Assembly: GCA_049999765.1 (NCBI GenBank)
Contig: JBNGIQ010002818.1
Span: forward strand, 1-20,464
Origin: Phaeoceros laevis
Taxonomy: Eukaryota > Anthocerotophyta > Anthocerotopsida > Notothyladales
Direction of reading: 5' to 3'
DNA length: 20,464 bases
Part shown: piece by piece, positions 1 to 11,243 of the stretch
How positions within the stretch are numbered: position 1 is the first letter of the stretch
Layout of the letters: each line of letters starts with the position of its first letter
Notes under the pieces: model-generated
The model's input: the letters and a program-made list of their open reading frames with translations, nothing else
Told to the model about the DNA's origin: nothing
The model's database searches: none
Program-made: the position numbers and the translations under genes

Positions 1-554
1 CAAAATATTTTTATTCAAAAAATATATATAAAGTATCTTGAAATATGTACAAGCATAGTTACCACTAACTCCATATTTTACTAATAAAACGTGGTAGTTT
101 TCGTTTTTTACTCTAATTGCGAAAAAATGCAAGTGTTTTTCATCTCTTGAGGAAAAAAAAAAAACTAAAAATACTTAAAATATTCGCACTGCTTACAAAT
201 GTGTACACATCAAATTAGTGTCTGCCTGCCTGCGTGCCTGCACGTTAGTGCGGGCCTCTACACTAGTATATAATATTATAATGTCAATTTGTCATTAGAC
301 ACATCACGACCGTAATGCGTTTTTCTAAAGCGGGTGACCTATGGAACCGGCAAGGTGCAATAGGAAGCAAGCGAAGTTAGTGAACAGAGGTCTTCTACGT
401 AGCAAGAGGTCTTCCCGAGTTTTGTCTGCTCGCCTGCCATCAACATTGCCTTAGACTAAGGCCCACGTTCGGTCAAGAGCCCAACGCCGAGGCAGCGGGG
501 GCAGCACCAACCGGGAAGCTGGAGCGGGATCAGGACGAGGAGGGGCCATCCATC
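1..554 (+). promoter_or_regulatory. Upstream region and probable 5' UTR of the coatomer gamma gene
   Basis: No coding exon is visible here. The first 300 bases are strongly AT-rich. A TATA-like stretch (tagtatataatattataatg, about 264-283) lies some 270 nt before the coatomer start codon, and a second AT run (atatatataaag) lies at about 23-34. A short CTGCC-rich patch sits near 222-240. GC content rises after about 440, which fits a 5' UTR. The TATA assignment is inference only, and the transcription start is unknown. Confidence 0.35.
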
Positions 555-3500
555 ATGGCGCTCATCCAGCCGGCTGCCAAGAAGGATGACGATCGGGAGG
601 ATGACTGTGAGCTCCATTTCTCTGCTTTGCGTGCGATGCAGCAGCGTCACAGGTCATGCATTTCGCAGACCCTCGATACAGCAGCTGCTGCATTGGACGT
701 TGAGCTCGATCCAGCCTCACAGGCTGGACGAACGTTGCTTTCGGTTGAGATCTACGGATCTAGACTTTCCGGAAGGGAGGGGTTTGTTGCTCCGCCAAGG
801 GGGTCTGATATGCATTGTTCAGTGTGGTAATATTGAGGGCCTGTTGGCGTCCAATCGTTAGGGCTTCATATGGGAGGCTCTCCGGAGATTGCCAATTCTC
901 ATCACTGCGGTACGGAAACTGATGCGCCGGCACGTTGTTAATTTTTTCTGCAGCTGAATATTCTCCCTTCTACGGGATTGAGAAGGGCGCAGTCCTACAG
1001 GAAGCTCGAGTTTTCAATGACCCTCAGTTGGATGCTAGGCGATGTGCCCAGGTACGTCCTTCCCATGGTCCCGTAGATATAGATCTGCAAATTTTTTGTT
1101 TCCCTTGCTAGGTAACACTGATGTGTTTCGAAGTTTTGACAGGTTATAACAAAGCTGCTGTATTTGCTGAATCAAGGGGAGACCTTTACGAAGGTGTGTT
1201 TTTCCCAGACCAGTGCATCCATGTGTCTCTGGTCTCCTACATCTTTCATTTTTTACACTCCGCTTTACATTAGACTGCAATTTTTGTTGCAGACTGAGGC
1301 AACAGAAGTATTTTTTGCGGTAACAAAGCTGTTCCAATCCAAGGACATTGGGTTGAGGCGTATGGTCTATCTCATGATCAAAGAAATCTCACCCTCTGCA
1401 GATGAGGTAAGACTTCAACGAACTCTTGTCTGTTGTTTTATCTCACGCGTCCATCGAGAAACGGCTAACCAAGGCCGTTGTGGTTGTCTGCAGGTTATCA
1501 TTGTCACGAGCTCATTAATGAAAGACATGAACAGCAAAACTGATCTGTACCGTGCCAACGCTATTAGAGTACTTTGCAGGATTACTGATGGGCAGCTGTT
1601 GAGTCAGATTGAACGCTACCTCAAGCAAGCAGTAGTCGATAAAAATCCTGTTGTGTCCAGTGCTGCACTCGTGAGTGGTATTCATCTATTACAGGTCTGT
1701 TCACCATTATCAAGATCTGTGAAACTATGATCTGCTAAGTATAAGGGCTAGCAGAGTTTCCAATGGTTTTTGTGCAAATTGTTGTGGGACTACAGAGCAA
1801 TCCTGACATTGTGAAGCGTTGGAGTAATGAAGTTCAGGAGGCTGTTCTGTCCAAGGCTCAGCTTGTGCAGTTCCACGCACTTGCTTTGCTTCATCATGTA
1901 ATGCCTTCTGTCACTTGCTTATTGGTTTGAAGGCACAATTTGGTGAGGAGCCTCTAATGTGGTAATATGATGTTGGGGTCAGATTCGGCAGAACGATCGT
2001 CTGGCAGTCAGCAAGTTGGTGACAAGTCTTACACGGGGCACTGTGCGGTCTCCTCTAGCACAGTGCCTTCTTATTAGGTACACTTGTCAGGTGCGAACCC
2101 GTGCCTACTATTCATACGTTTGAGTTTCATCACGTTGCCTGGCTACGTCTCTACCAGTTGCTGTTGTTGAGGTAAATATAGCCGCATGCCAGGTTATTGA
2201 AGAATCAGCATCGAATCCACAGTCAGGCGATAGACCTTTCTATGACTATTTGGAAGGTTGTTTGAGGCACAAGACAGAGATGGTTATTTTTGAGGCTGCA
2301 CGAGCTGTGACAGAGCTAAGTGGTGTGACCAGCCGAGAACTCAATCCGGCAATCACAGTCTTGCAAATGTTTCTGAGCTCATCAAAACCAGTGCTCCGAT
2401 TTGCTGCTGTCCGCACTCTTAACAAGGTTAGTTTCTCAGCCTGTAGCGTCTCCTGTACAATTTCCATTTGTGTATGCTTCAATAGAGATGCACAAGCTTG
2501 ATGAAGAGCAGATGTTTAATTGATGACTTTTCTGTTGGGATCAGGTCGCTATGACTCATCCACTTGCCGTGACAAACTGCAATATTGACATGGAAAGTCT
2601 CATATCGGATCAAAATCGAAGCATTGCTACTCTTGCAATCACTACTCTGCTGAAAACAGGGAATGAGTCAAGTGTTGACAGGCTAATGAAGCAGATAACG
2701 AATTTTATGTCGGACATAGCTGATGAGTTCAAGATCGTGGTTGTAGAGGCAATACGCTCCCTCTGCCTTAAATTCCCTCAGAAGTACAGAACCTTGTACG
2801 TGACTGAACTATTATGCTTTTTAAGTTTCATGGTGGTGGCGTGGCTGGTTTTTGCACAGCCCCTGGTTTATAAGGTTCGTTTTCAGGATGAACTTCTTGA
2901 GCAACATTTTGCGGGAGGAAGGTGGATTTGAGTACAAGAAAGCAATTGTGGACTCAATTTTGATCCTTATCCGAGAGATACCTGAAGCCAAGGAGAGTGG
3001 TTTATCCCACTTATGTGAGTTTATTGAAGACTGTGAATTCACTTACCTTTCTACTCAGGTGGGTCGTTTGGGCTTCAATATTGTGACCTGATTGCATGAG
3101 CAGATCTTGAGGTTTGTCTGATTGCTCTTCAGAAACCATACACATGACTGCAGTACTTTACTTAAAATCGCAGATCCTGCACCTTCTTGGGAATGAGGGA
3201 CCCAAGACTGCTGATCCGAGCAAGTACATTCGGTATATCTACAACAGAGTGATTCTTGAGAATGCAACTGTGAGAGCCAGTGCTGTTAGTGCCCTGGCTA
3301 AGTTCGGCGCTGTTGCCGATTCTTTGAGGGTGAGCTTGTTGATCATGTTTCTTATGTACAGCAGCTGAGTTCTTCAGACATTCATTAATGTCACTCTCTG
3401 ACCTGCTTTATGTACGCTTTGAATATGATGCACATCAGCTTCTGACATAAGGAGATGGCTGGATTCTCTTTATGCAGCCTCGTATTCTGGTGCTCCTACG

Positions 3501-5320
3501 AAGATGCTTGTATGACAATGATGACGAGGTAAGGCCAGGCTCGACTTTGCTAAGCTTAGTGCATCACATGAGATCAGAAGTATAGCATCATAACGTGATC
3601 TCTCTGTGATTCCTCTCATCTTTTCCTGAAGCTTGCTTATTATTCATTGGGTAGGTGCGGGATCGAGCCACGCTGTATTTATACGCCCTAGGAGGTGGTT
3701 CTGAGCCTGTTGAAGTGGAAGCCTTGAAGAATTTTGTCTTTGAGACTCTTGATATTCCTCTTGCAAATTTGGAGGCAGCTTTGCAAACTTACGTGAGTGT
3801 ACATCGACAAATGTCAGCCTCGCTCCTCGTTTGACTGCTGCGGTACCACTGCTGCATTACAGGCTAACTTGAAAATTTGTCTTGTCAGGAACCGAGTGAG
3901 AAGCCTTTTGACCTTTCAGCTGTTTCTAAAGATCTCAAAGTGCTTCCAGCAGTTGAAAAGAAGGCTCCAAGTGGCAAGAAAGCGGGAAAAGATGCTATCC
4001 AAAAGGCAAATGCAAATGGTGGCATTCCGTCAGGCCCAGGCTCTGTGGAGACATACCAAAAGTTCTTAAGCTCTATTCCAGAGTTCGCAAGCTTTGGGAC
4101 GTTATTCAAGGTACATCCTTTCTGATCCATGATGTCTGCACGGTTTTGTAAAATTGAATGGATACGTAATGGATTGACCTACATTTGAAAAATTGATGTC
4201 CTCTGCAGTCATCTGCACCTGTGGAGCTCACCGAAGCAGAGACCGAGTATTCAGTTAATGCTGTGAAGCACATATTTCCTGGTCATATCGTTTTGCAGTT
4301 CAACTGTACCAATACTATTGCCGAGCAGGTCCTTCAGAATGTAAGGTCATCTCATACTTTCCAAGTTTAACTGCAGACCTCCTTGTGTGATGTTATTTTC
4401 AGCTTATCTTGACTGTGTCTCTGCAGGTAAGTGTGGTAGTGGACACCGGAGATTCCGAGGAATTTGAGGAGTTGTTCTCAAAGCCACTGCCCTCCATGCC
4501 TTATGGTGCACCAGGGCAGGCCTTTGTTGTTCTTCAAAAACCAGAGGGTGCAATTACTGTTGGCAAGTTTGCCAATTGCCTAAAGTTTGTCGTGAAGGAG
4601 GTATAACTCAGTTCCTCACTCATCCCCTCTGGCTTGGAATTGAAGTTACCCAGAGTAAAACATGAGCGTGTGGTGTTGGCAGGTCGATCCTGTATCAGGT
4701 ACTCCAGAAGATGATGGCTACGAGGATGACTATCAGCTGGAAGACATTGAGGTAGGTTACCCTGTATCTTGGCTGCTTGTGTGCCTCGTGCCCAAACATG
4801 TGAGCTAATTTTTGCAATATCTCAGGTGACTGCTGCCGACTATATCCTCAAAACAGGAGTTACAAATTTCAGGAATGTCTGGGAATCTTTGGACCCTGAA
4901 TTCGAGAGAGTGGACGAATATGGCATAGGTGTACGTGAGAGTTTGCAAGAGGCTGTCCAGGCTGTAGTTGCTATCCTTGGAATGCAACCTTGTGAGGTGA
5001 GGTTTTGGGGACACCTATTTGGCTTTCAAGTTCATATAAGATTCTGGGACCAGATATTGCTTGCTAGATCTTCACATATACAGTGTGCAATTCAGCTGAA
5101 TTTATGTTTCCTCGACATTCTGCAGGGTACCGATGCTGTGTCAAGTAATGCCCGGTCGCACACCTGTTTGCTGGCGGGCCAGTTTTTAGGTGGGGTGCAA
5201 GTATTAGTACGTTTGTCATTTGGAATTGATTCCCAAAAGCAGGTAGCTATGAAGCTTGCTGTGCGAGCAGCGGATCAGGCAGTTAGTGATGCTATTCATG
5301 AGATCATTGCAAATGCCTGA
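555..5320 (+). CDS. COPG: Coatomer subunit gamma (COPI coat), 19 coding exons
   Basis: Gamma-COP is part of the adaptor-like half of the COPI coat, which buds vesicles on Golgi membranes for retrograde Golgi-to-ER traffic. Exons: 555-606, 954-1051, 1143-1193, 1293-1406, 1494-1694, 1796-1897, 1983-2090, 2193-2426, 2545-2795, 2887-3058, 3174-3329, 3478-3528, 3655-3792, 3889-4110, 4209-4340, 4427-4600, 4683-4751, 4826-4996, 5126-5320. All introns are GT-AG, phases agree throughout, and the product is 896 aa (Arabidopsis is about 886). Family blocks seen include [20 protein letters not shown] (exon 2), the HEAT-repeat adaptin region to about residue 570, a Lys/Ala-rich linker (about 577-625), and the C-terminal appendage ending [11 protein letters not shown]...[11 protein letters not shown]. 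The first exon is 17 codons, [17 protein letters not shown], matching the acidic N-terminus of plant gamma-COP. The gene looks intact. Identity is near certain; the junction between exons 1 and 2 is the least certain. Confidence 0.96.
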
Positions 5321-6005
5321 ATTTTTTTTGGAGACTGCATGTTCACCTTGTCCCTTCTATTCATTGACACGAGAGTCGACAGCTACTAGAGTGATTCTAG
5401 GCCAATGGCAAAATTGTGCACAGCAGGCATCAAAAAGCATTTTTGCATCTGTATGAGGGTTTTCAGGAACAAGAATAGTAATCGGAGTTCTAGTAATAGG
5501 AACCAAAATGGCGTAGTGTAAATAGTAGTCAAAGCCGGGGGTTCGTAGTTCCGAAGACCTTTTGGTAGGAACTTTATTTTCTCCACCAGAGTACGACCAC
5601 AGATTCTGAAGTGTGTGTGTTTGTCGCTTTAGATCCGGGTGACGTCTCGTATTGCATGATCGGTTGTAAAATTGTCGAAAATTACCCGACACTTCATAAA
5701 ACTCTATCTCACTCTACAAAAGTAAATCCGACTGTCCTGTGGCAGTCGCGCGTGTTGCATAATCGGTTGTTAAAACGGCGAAGATTACCCGACACTTCAT
5801 AAAACTGTAGCGGACTCTACAAAAGTAAATCCAACTGTCCAGTGGGTAGATAGCACGAGGTCAAAAATCGCATTGCGAGCACAAAATTGCATTGTCTAGA
5901 GGCTTCCCTGGCAGGGCAACGCTGGACGTGACCATCGTTGGATTCGATGCACTTAACTTACGCAAGGCCGATGAACATACCAACTCTCCATAATGGGAAC
6001 TATGT
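5321..6005. other. Convergent 3' intergenic region
   Basis: This stretch lies between the stop codons of the coatomer gene (+) and the cyclophilin gene (-), so it should hold both 3' UTRs. I see no convincing coding exon. Its main structure is the tandem repeat at 5652-5845. No clear AATAAA polyadenylation signal stands out. Confidence 0.6.
5652..5845 (+). repeat. Two-copy tandem repeat, 91-bp units at 103-bp spacing
   Basis: Copy 1 is 5652-5742 and copy 2 is 5755-5845. Both start ttgcat, then carry atcggttgt, an identical block attacccgacacttcataaa, then ctctacaaaagtaaatcc and actgtcc.gtgg. The copies differ at scattered positions and are separated by 12 bases, which points to an old local duplication. 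It lies in the presumed 3' flank shared by two convergent genes. No ORF spans it in a meaningful way. Confidence 0.9.
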
Positions 6006-7695
<1,690 letters not shown>

Positions 7696-8072
7696 CGTAG
7701 AGCAGTGGCGCGGTAGCGGCAAAGCTATGGTTCTAGAGGAGGCTTCAATGGTAGGTGAGCGACGGAGAACTCTGTAGAAAGACGAGTGTTTGGACAGAGT
7801 AGACACAATTGTGGTCATCCTCGGTGATGGCGGTTATAATCAACGGTGGTGGGGTCGGCCGCCCCTTCCAGAATCGAAAGTCTCACGGCTACTACTAGGC
7901 ACTCCTCGCTAAGTTCGATGAAGGAAGGCTAATGATTCTTCATCCGCTGCGCCATCATCAGCCAGCCTGTTTTCCCACTCCTTTTAGGGCGAAAGCAGCT
8001 GGAGAGCGATTTGCGAATCCCTAATCCCGTGGTTGTATGGGTGCTGCTCGATGCTGCATTGCAAAGGCCATC
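7696..8072. promoter_or_regulatory. Head-to-head promoter region between cyclophilin (-) and RRP15 (+)
   Basis: The start codons of two divergent genes are only 377 bp apart, so this stretch must hold both 5' UTRs and both promoters. It is moderately GC-rich with no strong consensus TATA box; a ttataatc motif lies near 7834. An ATG at 8037 is in frame with RRP15 and would add 12 residues. On the minus strand the cyclophilin frame stays open back to an ATG at 7818, which would add 41 residues. Neither extension looks family-like. Confidence 0.55.
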
Positions 8073-9765
8073 ATGCCGTCGAAGCGCAAGTTGCCGGAGG
8101 ACTCAGCCTCGGAAGATGATGATCTGTCTGAATCGGAATCGGAGTCGGAGGAGGAGCAGGAGCAGGTGCAGGAGAAAGGGGAGGAGGAGTTCGTTGTCAG
8201 TAGCAGCGACAGTGACGAGGGCAGTGTGGATGATGAGGAAGCTGGGAAAGCTCCAAGGGGTTTCTCTGCAGCCTACAATCGAGCTTTCAGCAAAATTATG
8301 AAGAAGTCAGTTCCCGATACGTCCCTTGCAGATTCTCTGGTTTGTCCTCCTTTCCTTCGTGCAAAAAGCCACGAGCGAATCATGAAAGTTGAGACGGAAT
8401 TGAACCACGACTGCAGTTGCTTCTGTTGAGGTTTCGAGAAAACGCAATACATGAAGTGGGTCTTGATCATTCATGTGGTTAAAGCAGGGTCCGGTGCTGG
8501 CAGAGAACAAGAAGCTCGTTGCAAAGAAGCTAGAGGAGGCCAGCCAGCAAACCACAAACCCCGAAGCCAGCAAGGAGAAAAAGGAGGTGATTTATCGTTT
8601 GTATGGGGAGTGTTACTTCCTGCAACATGTTGTGTGAATCCATTTGCTGATCATTCATTCGCACAATTCTTCTCTCGTGTTCTTCTGTTTGTTCCAGATG
8701 CGTGAGCTGGGTCACGTTCTCCCGCTTGCTTACACAACTGCACATGAAAAGACTCTCATCAAGGTTGCCACTCGTGGAGGTGGTGTTCCCATTTATTACC
8801 GGTGTTCATTTATTCGTTTGGCTTTATTTCAGCTTTCTTCGTATAAGCCCAATGCCAATTTGTTGACTTTCTGCTATTCGATGCTGACTCCTGTTCCCTG
8901 TTTCCTGTTTGCTGTCAAACATACCAGTTGTGCTGCTATTCAATGCGGTGGGCACAGTGAACTTATCTCGATGCTAGGTCTTTATTAGTTTGCGAAAAAA
9001 CAGCAAAGTAGGGAGTAGACAACAGCAAATTGAAGTTTTTGATATGTGATTTTGAAGTCTTCAGAGGTCGTTGTCACTGATAGATGCCAGTGGTGATGCA
9101 GATCAACAAGGCTCAAAGAATACAATCTGGTGTTGCTTCTGATTCAAGCAAAGTGGTCAGAGGTAACCGACCTGCCTTAAATATTCTTATTTCAAAGTTT
9201 TGGATCCAATGCTAGACCTGTCCTTGTGTTCATGTCTGTCCCACCTCATTATAGATACCTGTCATTTATGAGTGCAGCTGTCGCGAAGAAAAGTAAAGCT
9301 GCTTTTCTGGCCGAGTTGAAGGGAGTTGCAGCTGCGCACTCTAGTGATGCTAAAAAATCTGAGCCAAGCCGCCCTGAAGATGTATGCTCAGAAACTCTGC
9401 TTCCATACACTTCAGCTTTGCGGTTTCTTTCCATTTGTGAGTCAGTTGGGTCATCAAGTGAGTTGGCATCACAAGTGCCCTGCCTTGCCTCGATGCAGGT
9501 TGGAGATGACGAAGAGGAGCCAGGCTGGGCGGTTCTGAAAGATAATTTCCTACTGAACAAGTCGAAGCTCAAGGACTGGGACAAGAAAGCGGTACATATT
9601 CTGGACTTTGAACCCGCACTCAGCTGTTTCACTGTTGGAAATGCTTGTCGGAAATTGGCGCTGCTGGAATATTAGGCTTGTAACTCTTTGGGTTATCAGG
9701 ATACAGCACCAGCCGACGATCTCCTGAGGACGTTCGATGACCAAAGTGACGGGGGCAGTGATTGA
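8073..9765 (+). CDS. RRP15: Ribosomal RNA-processing protein RRP15 homologue, 8 exons
   Basis: RRP15 is a nucleolar factor needed for pre-rRNA cleavage on the pathway to the 60S ribosomal subunit. Exons: 8073-8339, 8488-8586, 8698-8779, 8928-8947, 9102-9162, 9278-9381, 9499-9591, 9700-9765; phases agree and the product is 263 aa (yeast Rrp15 is about 250). Residues 1-60 are a basic start (MPSKRK) followed by a Ser/Glu/Asp-rich acidic tract typical of nucleolar proteins. The Rrp15 domain follows: FSAAYNRAFSKIMKKSVPD, GPVLAENKKLVAKKLEE, MRELGHVLPLAYTTAHEKTL, then VATRG-V-VLLFNA-INKAQ across three exons, and AVAKKSKAAFLAELKG. The C-terminal piece has GWAVLKDNFLLNKSKLKDWD and an acidic tail ending SDGGSD. 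The core block LLFNA-INKAQ depends on a 20-nt exon (8928-8947). I chose the ATG at 8073 (A at -3) over the one at 8037. The alternative reading of the last exon, running through 9592 to a TAG at 9673, seems less likely. Confidence 0.92.
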
Positions 9766-10300
9766 GTGAACCACCGGTCATTCGTTCACAAATTTTGCCT
9801 AGTTTAGGTTGTTTCTTCTGCACAAGAGGAAGCCTCCGCCTTCGGCGTATGTACCATTGCCAATGATTGTTCCGTTTTTCTAGCATGACATGCTGCAGGA
9901 CGTTCTTCTGTCCGTGGCCGGTTCCCGTCGATTCGACTGAGGACCTAGTTTTGCCAGTCAGATATTTCCAGACTGTCGACCAACTTCGGAACGAAGGTGG
10001 TTAGGTGGGTCCTGAATCCTGCTGGGCTTCCCAAAAAAACACGTGGTGTGGTTGCCCACTAGTGGCACGTATGGAGCGACAAAAGCAGCCCTACGTGTGT
10101 GCGTGTGTATTGCTTAAGATATGTGGACAGGTGGCATTGCATGTACATTTTTCTTATCCGTGATACTCTACAGAGATGGTTCACGGAACCAGATCGTCAC
10201 GTGCATTGCACGGAACAAAAATGCGACTGGACGCTTCTCTACCAACTCCGAGTCCATGTAGAAAATGTTATAACTTATGGCGCACCTTTAGGCGTTTAGA
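9766..10300. other. Intergenic region after RRP15
   Basis: This stretch holds the presumed RRP15 3' UTR and then unassigned DNA. I see no family-like coding segment in any frame. A short inverted repeat (gcctccgccttcggcg and context, about 9832-9847) could form a small hairpin, and a TG-rich run (acgtgtgtgcgtgtgtat) lies near 10093-10110. Confidence 0.5.
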
Positions 10301-10767
10301 ATGCCTCCTTCTGCGGACTGGTAAGGTTTCTCAAGCAGCTTTGTCCAGCCTTTGTCCAAGACTCCAAGTGAAGGAATATTCCGGATTTGGGTGAAGCGAG
10401 TCGCTCAGCGTAACCTTTCATGTTATTGCAGTGTGATGACTATCCTGTTTAGGCCAAGCACGTAAGTAGACCTCCCTCCCTCCCTTTCGCATACTGTTGC
10501 ATTTCAATGGTCCTTTACTTATGCAGTGCGATCTTACGGAAATGGAGGTCCTACCGCCAGCGGCGCCAGCGCACTGTCCACGCAGCGCATTGTGCTTCAT
10601 CCTTCCGTCCCACTTGTCTCGAAATGATTAGATTCGCTTATACTCATCCTGACAGGGACCCGGCTGATTTCAAGCTCTCCAAAAGTCGGTCGCATCCAAG
10701 TGACTTCAGGCTGCTTCGTGAGCAGTTGGAGAAGGAGCTGACGGAAGAGAGAGGTGGAGAGAAGTGA
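10301..10767 (+). CDS. Possible small spliced ORF, unrecognised (or spliced 5' UTR of FAO)
   Basis: Two strong intron-like intervals stand here: 10321-10431 (donor gtaagg, acceptor ttattgcag) and 10462-10526 (donor gtaagt, a CTCCC-rich pyrimidine tract, acceptor ttatgcag). Joining 10301-10320, 10432-10461 and 10527-10767 gives an open frame of 96 codons plus a stop, beginning MPPSADCVMTILFRPS and ending LREQLEKELTEERGGEK. The C-terminal half is charged and could be helical. I do not recognise it. Skipping the 30-nt middle exon instead opens a second frame from the ATG at 10176, ending ALSTQRIVLHPSVPLVSK at 10617-10619. The splice sites look better than either protein, so a non-coding leader or lncRNA exon chain is a fair alternative. 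Confidence 0.3.
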
Positions 10768-11243
10768 CCTGGACCGTGATGAAGGGTCCGTTTCCTGGGG
10801 GGACCGCGCGCTTCGACAGTACAGCACGCCAGTGTGAGAAGCCATAGCAGTGGGACTGGAAAGCCACTAGCTGGAGGAGGAAACTGTCCATTTTTTTCCG
10901 AGACTGCTGCGAAGGGCCGAATGATCAGGAGCAGCTACCGAAAATTAGGATCTTCCAGCCCTGGTTGAAGAGCCCTTGGATGGGAGGTTGGAAAGGTTGC
11001 CGAATGCAAGAATTTTGAGGAGGAGGTAGACTGTCCAGGCGATTCAGGAGCGGTGCACGCTTGTATCATATTCTCTGACCACCGAATTCTGTGAGCACCG
11101 GTGCAGCATCTGCTTCAAGCCGGTGGTTTTCCAAAATTGTCTTTCGGCATGCCAGTTGGATCGCGCAGCTTGATTTTCCGTTGGAGGAGCTCACACCTTT
11201 TTCCGTGTTCTGTTGCGCAGAGCTGATCGCAGTTGTCGCCATC
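10768..11243 (+). promoter_or_regulatory. Upstream region / presumed 5' UTR of the alcohol oxidase gene
   Basis: This is GC-moderate, purine-rich DNA without a convincing coding segment. It ends directly at the FAO start codon context (gccatcATGG, A at -3 and G at +4). An open frame runs from an ATG at 11091 in phase with the FAO start, but its 51 extra residues are not family-like. No clear TATA box is seen. Transcription may begin further upstream if the splice sites at 10321-10526 belong to this gene. Confidence 0.4.

Noticed and set aside
8037-8072. RRP15 start 12 codons upstream
   Set aside because: The MGAARCCIAKAI extension is not family-like and has T at -3; the ATG at 8073 begins a typical MPSKRK nucleolar N-terminus.
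9592-9675. RRP15 C-terminus read straight on to the TAG at 9673
   Set aside because: The tail would be hydrophobic and Cys-containing. Splicing to 9700 gives an acidic tail more like the family, with a good gtacat/tatcag intron.
11091-11243. Longer N-terminus for FAO from the ATG at 11091
   Set aside because: The 51 added residues lack family character, and the ATG at 11244 has better context and length agreement.
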